From Rhyzopertha dominica (Eukaryota > Arthropoda > Insecta > Coleoptera > Bostrichidae): a DNA stretch of 64,000 nucleotides. Location: assembly GCA_025024175.1 (NCBI GenBank), contig QCXZ01000001.1, positions 25,910,942-25,974,941 on the forward strand, written 5' to 3'. Both the position numbers and the translations under genes were made by a program. The notes beneath the pieces are model-generated. The model was not told the origin of the DNA. It ran no database searches and saw nothing but the letters and a program-made list of their open reading frames with translations. Positions 26,801 to 40,574 of this stretch are shown one piece after another. Each line of letters opens with the position of its first letter. Position 1 is the first letter of the stretch.

Positions 26801-29800
26801 TTAAATAAGTTACCACGCTTAGAAATCTCAGCAAATCTTTATAAATTCTTATATTAAAGTTTTTAAAGATCTGATTTCAAACCATCTTCTATTACAACCT
26901 GCTCCAAATATTTCTATCCTGTAACTTTGTATTACAGTTGAAAAGTTTTTATTTTGTCTGCTTATTGATTTATCATGTTACTACTGTCTACTCTGCTTAT
27001 GGTACGATCATCACAGTAAATGCCTAACAGTTACACCTTTAAAATACACCCCCATTGGCATGCCGAAAATCTTCAGGGTTACAGCATAGACAAAAACGTA
27101 GTCTAGTGAACTTGTACTTCCCGCAACTTACCTCATATTATGTGGTATCCTAGGAATGACAGCATTACATGTAACTTTAATAAATCGCAATCTAAGTCTA
27201 GTTTTCTGTTACACTAGATTTGAAATTTCAAGAATGTTCATTATAATTGGCAAAGTTTAAATGATGTGCATTATGTTGACACCTCTGTAACGCTTTTACC
27301 ATATTTTTGGTTCGTTTGGCTTTCAAATTGTTTGTAGAAACAAAAACCACTAAATCGCTTTCAAGTTTCCACCTTGGATCGACGTCACTTACTTTTGAAA
27401 AAAACTTGTTTAAATAAATTCGTACTGATGAGGATTATCTTAAATATTGCAATATACGAGTTCGCCTCAAAAATTTTGTAAACGCTTGTAAACAAGTTCA
27501 TTTGTGTAGAGTGCAACGTAAGAGTGACTGTTGGGTTTTTGAAGACTCGGTAGAATCAAATAAACTTGATATTGCTAATTTATTCGCCAAGCATTTCCAA
27601 TCATAACAAGACTTGTACCGTCTCCAGGTATAACTATCCTACTGAACTCTGTTGTAATACGCTTTTAAGAGATTGACAGCGCCTAGGAACAAGATTTATG
27701 TACTCTTATGTGCTTGTGCCTACACTTTATGTTCCTCTTTGACTAACTAATTTGATACCGAGTATCTTTCATTTTTATTTATTATTTATATTTTACCTGT
27801 TCATAAAACCTGTAATTAAAATAGCATCGCGAACTACGTAGGGATAAATATCTTCTCAGCTATTTCGAAACTGAATTTCTAAAATTATCCTAACTAAGAT
27901 TTTATATTTATCCACAAAACAGTACATCATGAACAGTATACCTAATTTTTTATAACGATAGGTCAGGTACTACTACTACTTTTTCCAAATTTGTGAATTC
28001 TGATTTTACAAACCCATTATTACTGCCCTTCATCCAGGAAATTTTGATCCCCTAATTTTTAAACTGAAGCTTTATGGTGTATGCATATAACTAGCAACAA
28101 GCATGTAGTTGGACTCAATAATGTTGGTCATCATCTGTTGTTCCGCAAGGGTCTCATTAAGGGCCTGTGTTGCTTTCGTTATTATATATAGACGGCGTTA
28201 TTGCAGGTTTTTGGGGTGCAGTTTCTTATTTTTCACAGGTGATATAAAGCTGTTTAGGATTGTCAACTGTACTGACAATAGTTTGTTATCGCATAGCGAT
28301 CTGGACTTCTTTACATCATAGTGCAAATGTAACTCAGAGTACTATTGATACCTCCTAGAATATCAGGGTTTTCAGCGCTTAAGGTCAGGCGACAATGTCT
28401 TAATGTATTATTTTTATTCAAAGTTTTCAACAACCTTATTGATTGCTATACGGTTTTGAATGCTTGTTCGTTGCGAGCAGGTGGCATTTATACAATTATA
28501 AATCCAGCAACATACGAGTAGTAATGTTTTAAATTTTTAGTTTTAAAGCGAATCAATATATCGTTGGATTTTGATTTAAAAAAACTGTAAAATACTGTTA
28601 TTAAAGTGAGCTGGACATACACACAATCTAATAATTACATTCGTTAGGTAACACTAGAAAGAAAATCATTAGAAGATGTGAAGTGTTGCCTCCACTTATT
28701 TTTTTGTAGGCGATCATATTGACAATATGCTTGTTATTCATGATGCAAGTACTACAACTGCGATGAACTGCATTTTTAAAATTACAAATAAGTCTACATT
28801 TTTCAGTTTTGTAAGATCATCTCCAACTTTAATAGTTTTCCAAATTTGTAATATCTTTATGTTATATTTTATTAGTACCTGATGACATAAAAAGCATTTG
28901 ATGGTCTCACTACAAACTTTATTCAAGTTGTAGCAAGACATGGATTGCCCAGCAGTTCTGCCTTTGCCTATTCTCTATTAGCAAGAGGTTTCTAAAAACT
29001 TTGTAAAAATTATAAAACATAACTTTGACAAACAACCTATACTATATTATGAAGTCTACCTTTCTTCTTCAGCAAAAACAGAGACAAAATGCAGTCCAAT
29101 TCCGGATTACACATCGCATTCAAATCTTTGATACTGATGATTTACAGATGTGCTTACTAGCAAAACATGTAGGCTTTGCGTAAATACGTAACCGTCCAAC
29201 GGTAATACACAGATATACGCTGAGTCTAAAAACGCTGCCCAAATCGTGATCTAATCGGTTAATCCCCTTCCGAGGCCATATCATAACCACCTATTGTATT
29301 TGGTGGTATGAACCGTTGCAGATTACCTTTTTGTCCAAGACATTCAAGCTGCCCTGGCGCCTCCCAGTTCTTTTTCCTCAGGTTCAGCCGTCAAGGTCAT
29401 TAGCATCGGACATGGTGTTGGCGCGTAAGGTAGCAATTTTACAACCACTCGTGCTGAGGTTGCGTTTTATATGCTTCACGGACACGCAACTAAATAAATG
29501 AGCAACAGCTGGAAGAAAGGAGAGAGGTTTGTAAAACAGATGACTGACAAAAGGACGCCGATGACTAATGATATATGAGGTTGCTAACCCAGAAGAAGCT
29601 GGTGAGAGCAGTTGCAAGGTACCTGTAGAACTGTATTATCGTAACAAAACATAAGAAAAGTATGTTTTAGGGCAGTACTACTTTGTTAATAATTACGAGT
29701 ATTAGGTTGCGTTACATGTATTTATCCTCTTGTTAGTATTTGTTAGTATAAGTACTTATTTAATGTAGAATGCCATTTGTATATGTATTGTATTTGAGTG

Positions 29801-30539
29801 TAAAAAGACGCGAACACAATAAAAACACCAAATGTGGCTGGGTCAATCTCATTGGCTAATCTTTTCGTTTCGAATAGCAACATTAAATTCAGACTAATGA
29901 GAACAACTCAGTTTTTTAGTTAGCTTATTGATGATTTTTTTTTCAAAATAACTATGGTAATTTTTGGATTGACATTTATTTAACTATGTGTGGACGAACG
30001 TTGTTCTTGTTCCTTAAGCTATTATTCCGACAGAGCAGTCTCACCCTTCTATATAAGAAAACAGAACCGCGATTTATAGTTGTTCACATTGTTCCATTCC
30101 ACCCGCCACTGTTAACGTTCTCGACAACTTTCTTTAGTCACGATGTCGAGAGGTTAGTGGAAACAATAATCTGAGGCGGGAGAAAACAGGCCAAAGGATT
30201 AACCCTCCGTAAAGAACTTGTTTCCAATTTGGCGACTGATAGAGACCGTCTCTGTTGGCCAAAAGTTACGCGAGGGTCTTGACGGGTTGTAGTAGGTCTT
30301 GGTTGTCCGGTGTCTCTTCTTCTTGTTCCTCGTCCATCGATTCATCTTCATTCCAGGCTTGACAAATTCTCACTGTAATGGATGCTTTGCGATCAACGCG
30401 AAGAGCAATTTGGTGGTGTTGCCTAGTGGCTTAAACAGGTTTAAAAATATGTACCAAAAACTTTACTTCCTAAATAATTAGCTAAAATATGAATATAAAA
30501 TAATATTTTTTTGTTTTTTTTGTTAATGTAAAATAAATT
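20815..30539. other. AT-rich non-coding stretch
   Basis: No supported gene or element. A B-box-like GGGTTTGAATCCCAC at about 22,979-22,993 lacks a convincing A box or tRNA fold. Blocks near 22,330-22,470, 26,150-26,700 and 30,150-30,460 are richer in GC and may be conserved or old element DNA; none shows splice-bounded coding. An A/C-rich simple stretch lies at about 25,013-25,040. Confidence 0.5.
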
Positions 30540-30753
30540 TTTTGTGAAATTTTTGAGGGAATAAGTTCCAATAATATGTGACGAATTATTTAGTGTTTTC
30601 ACTACGTTTCGGTCCCTTTTTTCGTTGATCCTTCCTCAGATGAAAGAAGGAGAAAGGCCCAACAAAAAAAGAGGCCGAAACGAAGTGAAAAACACTAAAT
30701 AATTCGTCACATAATTATTGGAACCTATTCCCACAAAAATTCCACAGAAAATA
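30540..30753. repeat. long imperfect palindrome with hammerhead-like boxes
   Basis: Two arms of about 100 bp face each other around a short purine-rich centre at about 30,635-30,655. The inner halves match almost base for base, for example GACGAATTATTTAGTGTTTT on the left and its complement on the right. On the minus strand a CTGAGGA box (30,633-30,639) is followed by GAAAC (30,606-30,610) and then GTAGTG. The right arm holds a parallel GAAACG at 30,677-30,682. No good stem II forms, so self-cleavage is doubtful. This looks like head-to-head ends of Penelope-like elements or a foldback element. Confidence 0.65.
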
Positions 30754-33615
30754 ACTAAACAGGAGTTCCACAACAAAAGCCAGTTCAAATGTAATATAAA
30801 TGTATACTAATATAAATATTACATTTTTATGTGTATATTGCTGAGATTTAATTTAGATGTTACTACACGGTGTTACTCACGTTCGCTAGATAACTCTAAA
30901 TAGCAGTATGATCGATCGGTAAATGTAATCTCTAAATCTCACACATCGATCGCTAAAATTCAAGATACCTATAATCTTTTTAATTAAGCCGCAACCTCAA
31001 CATGTCCAAAACAGAGTTAGTTATATATGACATACTCTTCATCTCCCTATCCGCATGTGTTATAGTATACTTCCTTTACATTGTATCCACTTACATAAAT
31101 CAGTCGACCATTCAGTAACTCAGGGCTAAATGATCCAATATTATTAAAACAAAACTTGTTTCAATGATTCTCAATTGTTTTGAAGCAATGGCGTCCCGAA
31201 CACAAATTAGTATGAGTCCTTTAAAAACGTACTAGTCCTATTTTTGCTTAATAAATCCGATATTAATTGATAATAAATTTTTTTATTACATTATGTGTGA
31301 TTATAAGGCCGCAGCTTAAATGAAGCAGTCAAAACTAGTCGCTACAAAATGAAATGTTTAAACAGTCACCTTACAACAATTATTGAAACAAATTTTATAA
31401 TTACTACGCTATTGTTTGCACTACAGGAATGCATACAACATAAGGGACACATCCAAAATTGTGAATAAATCGTCAACTATTCAGCACTTATATAATGCAA
31501 TAATACCTGAATTAAAATATTATTGAGAATAAGACAAGGTTGGCTCCAAATAAGATGATGACTAAAGTAAGGATTGATTTTAACACAAATAGCAAATAAT
31601 TATAAAAAACGGCTCCATAATTGCGAGGTCAGATGGAAACGCGGTTTAAACAATTAGACGGATATTGGGAAAAATTTATGCAGTCGAGGAATAAGCCCTT
31701 TATTAATCGAAGAAATAGGAGGCTGAGGTTGGAGTTTGTCAGGGAGGATAAAAGCTGGACTTTAGGAATACAGTAATTTTTGCGAATAAGCCTAAAAGCA
31801 AGCCTAAAGAATAATTAAAACTTAAAAATATACGGTAAAGCGGTGTGCATTTTATTGAATGACAACTATCCAAGAGGAATGCATTGAATCTTGGTTTAAA
31901 ATGTATTCCCTTCCATTTGTGATATTGTGCATTGGTCGTAATTAATACTCCACCTGGTTACAAACCTTACACGAATTTTTCTTTAAGTCATATTCATTTC
32001 CCTGTGCAGACAATTACGATGGTTTGATTGCTAGCATTTATTGTTTATAGCCTCTATACTTATGCAACAGGCAAGCTAAATTTGTTTAATTACATTAAGA
32101 TTTTTTTGCTTCACGATATAGCATTAAACTTTATGATTAATTAAGCCTATTTCGCTAAATAGCAAACATCTTCACAATAATATTACATATAATCAGTATA
32201 AAACCAGTTTTTCTCTCGTCAGCTGTGCATTTTTTATCAATCTGCAAGTTTATATTTTACACTGGCATAATTTTCTTTAACAATTCATTACTGATCCAAA
32301 CTGATAAAAAACTCGTTCCAACTTTTGCTATTCTATGATCTAAGATTAGAAGCTGTATCCTCTATATTGCTTAGATTTATAATACCTTTTGGCAATTTCT
32401 TAAAAGAAAGAGATTTGAGGCAACCAACACTTTTCTTTCGCGGTTGGTTTACATAAATTGAACATTTAGGTATACAAAGAGACCTCTTATTCTGAGGATG
32501 TATATCTAGCGATTTATAAGTTGATCAATAAAAAAATAAATAAGGAAGTTTAAGCAAAAACATCTTTATCACGCAAACGTATGTAACTGCAGCAGATGAA
32601 CGATTTGCATACCAAATCCTATAATGCAAACACACCAAGTGTTCTTTCTAATCCCACGTTGTTGGCCGTTACGCCAGACTGCGTACTTGGCTAAAAACCT
32701 TTCAGGATCAAGTTCCACGAATTTTTGTGCATCCGCTTTGTTTCAACATTGTTTTTACTGGATTTGCCGATGTCTAAGCTGCTTCGATTTGCTCTCTAGT
32801 GTGGTTAGTTAAGTATGTTGTTCCGGAAGTGCAGTAGAGCGTGATGTATAATAACTAGCTCCGGTTGACGGTTACAGGTCGCACAAAATCTGATCAGGAT
32901 GTGATTACGGTGAAGTAACTTAAATAATCGATGTGCCACGGGGCAGTATAAAGTGCTGCTAGATACAGCCCCGAGTGTCATCAAAATAAGCCATTAACCC
33001 TGCGTTATATTGTGCAGCCTCGGGTTATACTTTAATGTTTACGGTGTTTTCAAAGAACAGTTATTAATGTTACAGATTGTTTTCGTTTTATGTCATTAAG
33101 ATATCCTTATAAGCTATCAAAGAAGAAATTTCATTGGTTTCGCAATTATGGCTTATTTCATGTTCAGGAATTCTCAATCAGTTAGAGAAGCATATTTTAT
33201 TCTTAAGAAATTAAATAATAAGCATTACTCCCAATTATGGCTGAATGCTTCGTTGCGTTACAATTCTGCATGATATAAGGGCATTATTTACGATTATAGT
33301 GTTTCATATGACAGTGAGATACAACCACTTCGTTATAACTAGCCTATTGTTCTTGTTCACGCGCTTGTCAAAAGAACCGATGTGTCGTTAAACTAAAATG
33401 TTGTCACTTATTTTGAGTGCTTTTAGAGCTGCTTGTGCCCTTAATTGTATCAAAATATCTTAAGGATTGCGAGCTCTCTAACTGATGAATTGTTTTTATT
33501 ATAACTTGATTGTTTTTTACATTATCAAAGTGAAACGACAAGCATTATGATTACTTAAGGAAAAATTAGTGTTAGGTAACTAAATCGAATGTTCTTAAAT
33601 TACAGCTAACATAGT
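30754..33615. other. AT-rich non-coding stretch
   Basis: Nothing that I can support. A short GC hairpin (CGGGGC/GCCCCG) at about 32,939-32,976 has a 23-nt loop and no microRNA-like arm pairing. Confidence 0.5.
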
Positions 33616-33866
33616 ATTGGGGGGGAGGGGCTTAAGTCCCTCGAGTAGAAATAATAATCGTTATTTACGATAGGTAATAAAACATCAAATATTAAAGTTG
33701 ACCTTTTCAGGGGAAGCAGCTTTGACGATGGCAGTTTTACCGTATTTCATAAAAATCTTAAGTCAATACATATAAATAAGTTATTATATTTAAAGCCTTG
33801 AAAAATATTTTTAGGGGGCTAGCGAGAAGTTTTGGGGGGCTTAGCCACCCCCTAGCTACGCCCATG
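33616..33866. mobile_element. MITE-like element with G/C-rich ends
   Basis: The left end is a run of G followed by AGGGGCTTAAGTCCC. The right end reads GGGGGGCTTAGCCACCCCCT and then AGCTACGCCCATG. Read outward-in the two ends are imperfect inverted copies. The right terminus on the minus strand, CATGGGCGTAGCTAGGGGG, resembles the GGGCGTAGCTAGG terminus common to widespread insect DNA transposons. It has about 250 bp with no coding capacity. The superfamily is not certain, and no target duplication was found. Confidence 0.5.
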
Positions 33867-34230
33867 TTTACAGTATCCAAATTGTTTCATAAATCATAAT
33901 AAATCTGACTATGTTGAAAATGCAGCCCAAATTACACTTGCAGAGGTAACATGATTAGTTGGCTTAAAACAATGAACCGTAGACAACTGTATCAATAAGC
34001 AAATTTTGCGTATTTCCTTAAATTAAATTGTGAAAGTTTGAAGAATTCGTGCCCAAAACGACCTTTTAACAGACGTATCTCATTTTCTCAATCTTATACA
34101 CTATCAATTGGTATTTGATAAGCTTGTTCTTTTACTATTTCCCATAGAAAACATCTCACTTTTAAATTTACATTTTCAAGAAGCACTGCTAAAGTGTTTC
34201 TTAAGAATTATTGCGAAAAAAATTTGACCG

Positions 34231-34709
34231 ATCATTTGATTCCCCAATATTCCGCACCCAACTTTTGTAGAGTATGGTTTGAGAATGTCCCTCTCGAATC
34301 CTACGACCATTGTAAGAAAATGTTGCTTCACCTGAAAAAATACTCTGGCATTCAAGTTTCGGTTTTCTCGAAAAAAGCTGGTGTTTTACGATAATCCGTC
34401 TGTATTAAATATTGAACTAATTGTACGTGATACGGATCGAATTTATTACCTTTAATTATTCGGTGTACTGAAGAGGCACTAATACCGGTTGCTCTTGAGA
34501 CCCTTTCACTGATACGAGTACGTTAGTAGATCATTTCTAAAACTCTAATTTCGTTGTCAAGGTCTGTTGCTCTTCTTTCTCTTGGATTTTTCAATGGTGT
34601 CCAGTTTTTTCTTAAGGTTAATTCAAATCCCTTTTAAAGTTATGTCTCATATTTGGAAAATATTGTCTGTATATTACGGCAGCAGCGGAAGCTTTTTATT
34701 GCATTCACC
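34231..34709 (-). pseudogene. Tc1/mariner-type transposase relic, 5' half
   Basis: Starting at about 34,709 on the minus strand it shows an eroded DUF4817-like N-terminus (AAAVIYRQYFPNMRH), a frameshift, then NPRERRATDLDNEIRVLEMI, a stop, and a clear helix-turn-helix, ERVSRATGISASSVHRIIKG, followed by FDPYHVQLVQYL. After another frameshift comes QSIFSGEATFSYNG, the first-Asp block with Asp replaced by Gly. The second and third Asp blocks are missing. A terminus-like ACACCCTGTATG lies at 34,864-34,875 on the upstream side, so the 5' end of the element is probably preserved while the 3' half is deleted. Confidence 0.72.
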
Positions 34710-34863
34710 ATAAATTAAAGTCATATTTTGACCTTTAATAAATACAGTGATAAGAAGGATAGCCACCATGAATTGCCAATACCGTAAATAAAATAACCAC
34801 ATTGGCTTTAAAAATGTATTACGGGTTGCATTTGAATTCCGTTGGACTCATTATTTTTCATGA

Positions 34864-34875
34864 ACACCCTGTATG
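34864..34875. repeat. probable transposon terminus
   Basis: ACACCCTGTATG is the inward-facing complement of CATACAGGGTGT, the terminal motif typical of this insect Tc1/mariner group and also present at both ends of the intact element at 44,206-46,790. It lies 155 bp upstream of the decayed transposase start, as expected for a 5' terminus. Confidence 0.5.
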
Positions 34876-37800
34876 TAAGTTGAAAATCTGATGATACCAT
34901 CTTAAGTCAAAAATATTAAGTGAAGCTTAAATGCATAGTCATTTTAAATATTACTACGCTAATTCTTATATAGTAAGAATTTCAAACAAACCGTGCTGGA
35001 GAATATTAACGTATCTATACCAAAATTTTATTGTAAGCGTTACAAATACTGCACGTAAAGACGTTATGTCTATTTTCAGCTCGATCGTCAATACAAATTA
35101 GCACTGCAACTCCTATCGCAACAGAAACAGTATTTGCATTAACTAACCTTACTCCTTTCTTCCGAAGGTGTTTGTTGACTCTTCAGTTAATACGTGCTCG
35201 TCAAATTGCGAAAACAAGCCCAGAAGCGCCGCTAGATCGAGAGTGTTATTCGCAGGGCGTGTTGATGTAACGCTTTGCATTATTTATTTTTGCATGTTTT
35301 AGCGCTGAGGACATTTTATGGTAAACAAACAAATACGGAGAACGCTTGAATACGAAATGATAAAAATTGCGTCCAGCGAACTGAAAGGATGGTCTATGCC
35401 TGATGCACCATGATGCGAAATGGTTAGAGTAGGTCGTTGGTGTTGCAATTAACCTTGTATCAATTAATATGGAAACCACTCTCCTCTGGCGATGCTCGTA
35501 TCTTCGGTATTTAGAGTATGCTATAAAATGTTTTTGTTTGCTCTTCGCAAAGATTTTTGGCGTTGAATTCTTATTTTTATATTTGTAAGTTGCACATAAC
35601 ACGTAATAGTATTCGGTGGATAAAAATGCTTGCTAGCTAAAGTTAACTTCGTTATCTCTTTTAAAGCTCTAGCTACATTTTACATTCTATAATAGATTGT
35701 CTGAATATTCCTCAGAAACACCGGCACGATCTACCTGAAACCACCGTTCTATCAAATTGAATCTTGGGACCCTCCCTGAAATCATACTGAACTTTAGAAG
35801 ATTTATAACCATTTGATGGGTTAAGTACCTAAGCGGTCCACTGCTGATCTCTTCCACTCGAAATAATTCTTTGTAGGCATTTACTTCATACTATAATACT
35901 ATTGGCTTACTGATGATATAAGTAAGGCAACCATTTTTTCTTTTTTCAGTCTACGGATTAGCTCATTTATGTCCTTTTCATAATAGACTTTACTACTCTT
36001 CTATTAGCTCGTTTTTCATTTTCATAAAATTCATCTCTAGAATGTGATGATTGAACAATGCATGTAAGCATATAAGTCTGTGCATGTTTTATGCATGAAA
36101 ATTATGGATGATTTTACTGTCCTTTCGTGGTATGGGTAAACATGTCGTATTCACATTTTAGGTTTAAACATTAAACACATCTTTCCTCGTTCAACTAGTT
36201 TTTGTTCAAACATACATGTGTCTAATATATTTTTCAACGGGACTTTAGTCAACAATAGACGTGCCAACCTTAATAGTAAATTTAAATTTCGAACGGTTTA
36301 TTGTTTTACGACCCGAAACAAACTTCATTGCACTTTGCTAACCCGTAGAAAATTAATACCGCGTGTCCGCGTGTATACAAAATGCAATTCTTATAAGAAT
36401 TTAAGACCGTCAACGTCAACTACTTTTGTTTGCGAACATGCAAAAAATTATCTTAAACGATAACTTGCATCTTCAACTTCAACCATCGTTACCACAATAT
36501 CATGATGAGATTTGAGAGAATGAGAATGTTCCAACTACCCTAGCAAAGGAGTGTAGATAGTGTGCTAACTATCATACAGCATTATTAATTTTCCAACAAG
36601 ATTTGATACCTGAAATCCAAATTGTGTGCCACAACCCTTCGAAGATGGAATTTGTATTCTAGTAGGAAGTAATAATTTCTCATATATTCATTCATTGATA
36701 AGCCAGTGCGAATCTCTAAAACTCAATCAGTCGTTTTTATTCAGTTTTAACCGGGCGCCTCAGTTGGACCACCCAGTGGTAGGTCCGTTTTATTCAGCCT
36801 AATGAGTTCATTTCAAGTTGATTGGATAGAATTCTTAAGAGTTCTTAACGTAAGAATTGGGGCGTGGGACTGCCAATAGCGCTCGCAATTAAATGAAGGG
36901 AAAGGGTTATACATTCTCTTTATACATTTGGAACAATTTTTCTTTAATAAAAACTATTTTTGTACCATGCGTAGTATGATGAATGACTAACTCAGTGGAG
37001 CGATTAATGCAGATATTGAGGTTGATTGAATCTTCAATATTCCTTAAGCTTAACTATAAAAGTATGTTTTTTTAATATTCCCCATATGACTTCAATATAC
37101 ATTATCCCGCAACTATTCATCTGTTGCTCTTCTTCACAAAGTTTTAAAAGGCATCAAGCACATTCAACGATGAAGCTGAGCTATCGAAAGCTATTTGGAA
37201 GTCCACCTTGCACTAGCTTCAACTACACCCAAATAATCGTAGACGATTTGGCGACATTATGATGTTTTGATTTAAAAGAATGTTTCATCACTCCAAGGCA
37301 CAAGCATATCCAAATCTTTGCTAGATATCCTGTTCAAAGTAAATAATGGGGTGTGCCGAAATGAACGAGTGAATCACAAAAAAGACCGCCGCATTCTGAT
37401 GATCATTATCTACACTCCATAAGTAAATGACCCCGTTTTGCATTGTCGTCCGGGATCTTTCATCTCACTCCTGACCTACAAGGCCATACGGAATAACTAA
37501 TCATTCCTGTGGATGTTTCGCGGCGGAGCTCGTTTCACGGGGGCAGAATTTGATTTGTTTGCAGGAATGCCTGCCACATAATTTCATACGGTACGTGGGT
37601 TGATATCGCACTGCGTTCGGTAGAAATTGCTTTTCTAAAAGCTATAATTTACGTTGCCAGCAACACCTGACGTTCTCTGATTCCAAACCAGGAAGTTTTG
37701 GAAAGGGCATCAATCAACGGCGATGAAAGTCAAAACGTTTACGGGATTAACAATTAAAATACAATAGCATAAGCCAAATTTATGGGAATGACGAGGAACA

Positions 37801-40574
37801 AGCAATGGTAGTCATCCAAAAGGCTTAGTAAATAATTTTTTAAAATTAAAACAGAGATATTACTGAAATTAAGAAAAAATTCCATAACCGAACCCATAAA
37901 TAAATTTAGACATTTCAAAACCTCAAATTTGGGTATTGAGTCTTGATGTTTCTGGTATTTCAATCACTTTTTCAACGTTTGCTTACAAAAACCGCAGTGC
38001 ATTGCTAGCATAACCATCAAGTCAATTTGATGACCTTGAATTTGCGTTTTTGAATTACGCTGATTTGGAAGAAAAGGTATGTGGAAAATTAAATCCGTCA
38101 CTTTTCGCAGGCATGTGAACAATTGTATCCATTTAGTCATACAAAGTTCTAAAAATGAATGCATAAGTATGCATCACACTAAGCATCAGCAAATTTGTAG
38201 CTTACCTACGGGGTTTGCAATACTTTCTCTCGATTCCCATTTCCTTTATATTACATATTCATTTCAAAAGTCTAATCATATACATCAAATATCACACAGG
38301 GTTATTATACAACGGTACTTAGATTTGTAATGCCTAAGGTGATATAAGATTTTCCTTGGTATTTTTAAGTTCTAATAAACGGTCTTTAAGTGTATGTTGC
38401 GATACTAGTATAGACATTTCCTAACCTTTCACTTCATTTGCAATGGTCACGTATGAAAATATTCCAAGTCTGCATAAATTTCTCATGATTAATAGCACTA
38501 AATCTGTCCCGTTCACACTATAATGTGGCAACTTTGAAATACCTTGGTCTAAGTTAAACTTTGTCAATATATTAAACCTATATATATTTTTAGAAAATTT
38601 AGGCAACTGTAATATTTAATGGTTGGTTTATTTTAACCTTTTTTCAGTAATAAAAAATGTCTGTCTTCTACCAACAAGAAATTAACGCAACCGGAACAAG
38701 GCAAGATAGATATACAAGAAAAAGGAAAAATGCATGGCACTGTGTATACAAGGCATTACACAGCTGTGTGCGGAAATTCTGGGAGACAGAAACTGCCTTC
38801 TAAGTGCATTGGCCCACGGAATATATGAGGATAATATTAATATTACGTAACAAAACAGAAAAATCGTACAACAGAAATACGAGGAAAAGCTGGCAGTCGC
38901 ATTAAACTAAACGTACGGAATTTTAGTAGTAAATTGGAAGAAACTATACGCGAACAAAGACCAAAATACAATTCAAATCGCGAACAATCTTAGCGATCTC
39001 GATCAGGATGGCTTCAGGGAAGAGGGAACCATAGCTTAAGCAGCAAAATGCTATACACACAAGAAAAAACAGTCCGCATACAAGGGGGGAAGGAGAAAAT
39101 AACGTTCCGAGCTGATTAAAGCACTAAAAAGGCAAAGAATACAGAGGAAGGAGCTTAGTTTTACATATTTCAAGGAGGCGTAAGGAATAAATGCCGCAGA
39201 AAATTTCGACAACCGCAAAGATCTCCAATAGAAATTCCAAATGTCCGCAGACCAGAAATATCTGATAGAGCACAAGAATCAGAATTGCCACTTGAAAAGT
39301 CAAGAAAATTATAAATAAGGAGATCCTAAATCTGTACGCTATTCCAGATAGTAGCTCATCCGATGAAAAAGAATAACCGAACTAAGCCAAAACACAGAAA
39401 GCATCTGTTGGTTGGGTGCGTCCTGCCAACCCTTCCATTCCAATCCTCCAATCCAGCGTAGATGTAGCCAACCTAGTGATATATCCGTGAGCGGCAGAAA
39501 TGCTTACCCCACTCGGGTTTATTATTTGTATAAAGGTGTACATTATATCACCATTACAGGCCCTACAAATCCTTAGTTTGCCCTACTATCTTTCTCCAGG
39601 ATCTTCTATTTTATGCTGTTATCTCCAAATTTTCGTGGCTTTTTTGCAGCCTTATCCCCTGTATCATACATGACCTCAACTTAAATTAACCTGCATGAGA
39701 CTCGTACAAAGCTACAAACAAGCCCGGTGAGTAGCGATACGGAATCCGTTATCATAATAATAGTTTAGCAATTCACAGTTCACGACTTGATGGTGCCGTT
39801 TCCTTTTAGTAGTCGCGTCCATATGCTTTTTAATGTCTTGGCACGTATGCCGTTTTGCGCTCCTCCGGCACCGCCGAAGGCATTCTGACAGTTTACTCAT
39901 TTCTCCAGAAATGACTGCACCCATTTCCTTGTAATTTATCTGATATTCCCATTGTATCTGCGATAAATCGATTGATTGACAACTTGTGTCTCAACTTGCT
40001 TTCGACCTTATCGTTTAGCAGGTACACCTGTGGTCTGTTTTTATCAATCGCATCTACTGTCTTAATTTTCTAAATTGACAGGTCTGTGTGGAAAGAGAGG
40101 TGGGTATTTGCATCGCGAGAGGTCTGTTGTAATAACCTAAATCGCGTTCGATGCGATACCTGAGCAAATTAAGGCCAGTGGGAGATTAAGAAACAAAGAT
40201 TGATCGAGAAGACGATTCTCGGTAGCATCAATTAATCATTGGAGATGTTTCGTAAACCAGCGTAATGCTGCCATTAGTGCTCGGTAGTGCAGGTTTCCTT
40301 GAATTGACTGTCGGGTACAGTTCATATAGAGCAAACGGTAGAAAGTTGACCACAATTTATTTATTCGCAATATTTTAATAGTATACCTACGTTCTAAATA
40401 GAAGTCTGCTAATGTTTTGAATCATGAAGAGTGCATTTTTTCTTCTAAATCTTAGTGGGTTTTGTAATCTGCCAGTATGGCAGTAAGCCAAATTCATACT
40501 CTAACTCATTCTAAAACCCCCTCACTGGCTCGGATTTGTTGGTAATTTTGATTATGCTGTAGCTGCNGCTCTAC
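34876..40574. other. AT-rich stretch, no supported gene
   Basis: An open frame of 118 codons on the minus strand at 35,246-35,602 is basic and Tyr/His-rich, with no domain I know. Minus-strand frames at 37,754-38,606 are likewise unrecognised. From about 38,640 to 39,420 the plus strand is strikingly purine-rich and looks like an old coding remnant with many stops, but I cannot assign it. GC-richer blocks at 37,360-37,700 and 39,710-40,330 could be conserved non-coding DNA. Confidence 0.45.

Noticed and set aside
30155..30290. C-terminal fragment of a LINE (ELVSNLATDRDRLCWPKV)
   Set aside because: Slightly reminiscent of LINE ends, but one short stretch without neighbouring motifs is not enough.
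32939..32976. MicroRNA-like hairpin
   Set aside because: Only six GC pairs around a 23-nt loop; no arm long enough for a mature small RNA.
35246..35602. 118-codon minus-strand ORF as a real gene
   Set aside because: No recognised domain and no clear exon limits; noted only in the regional description.
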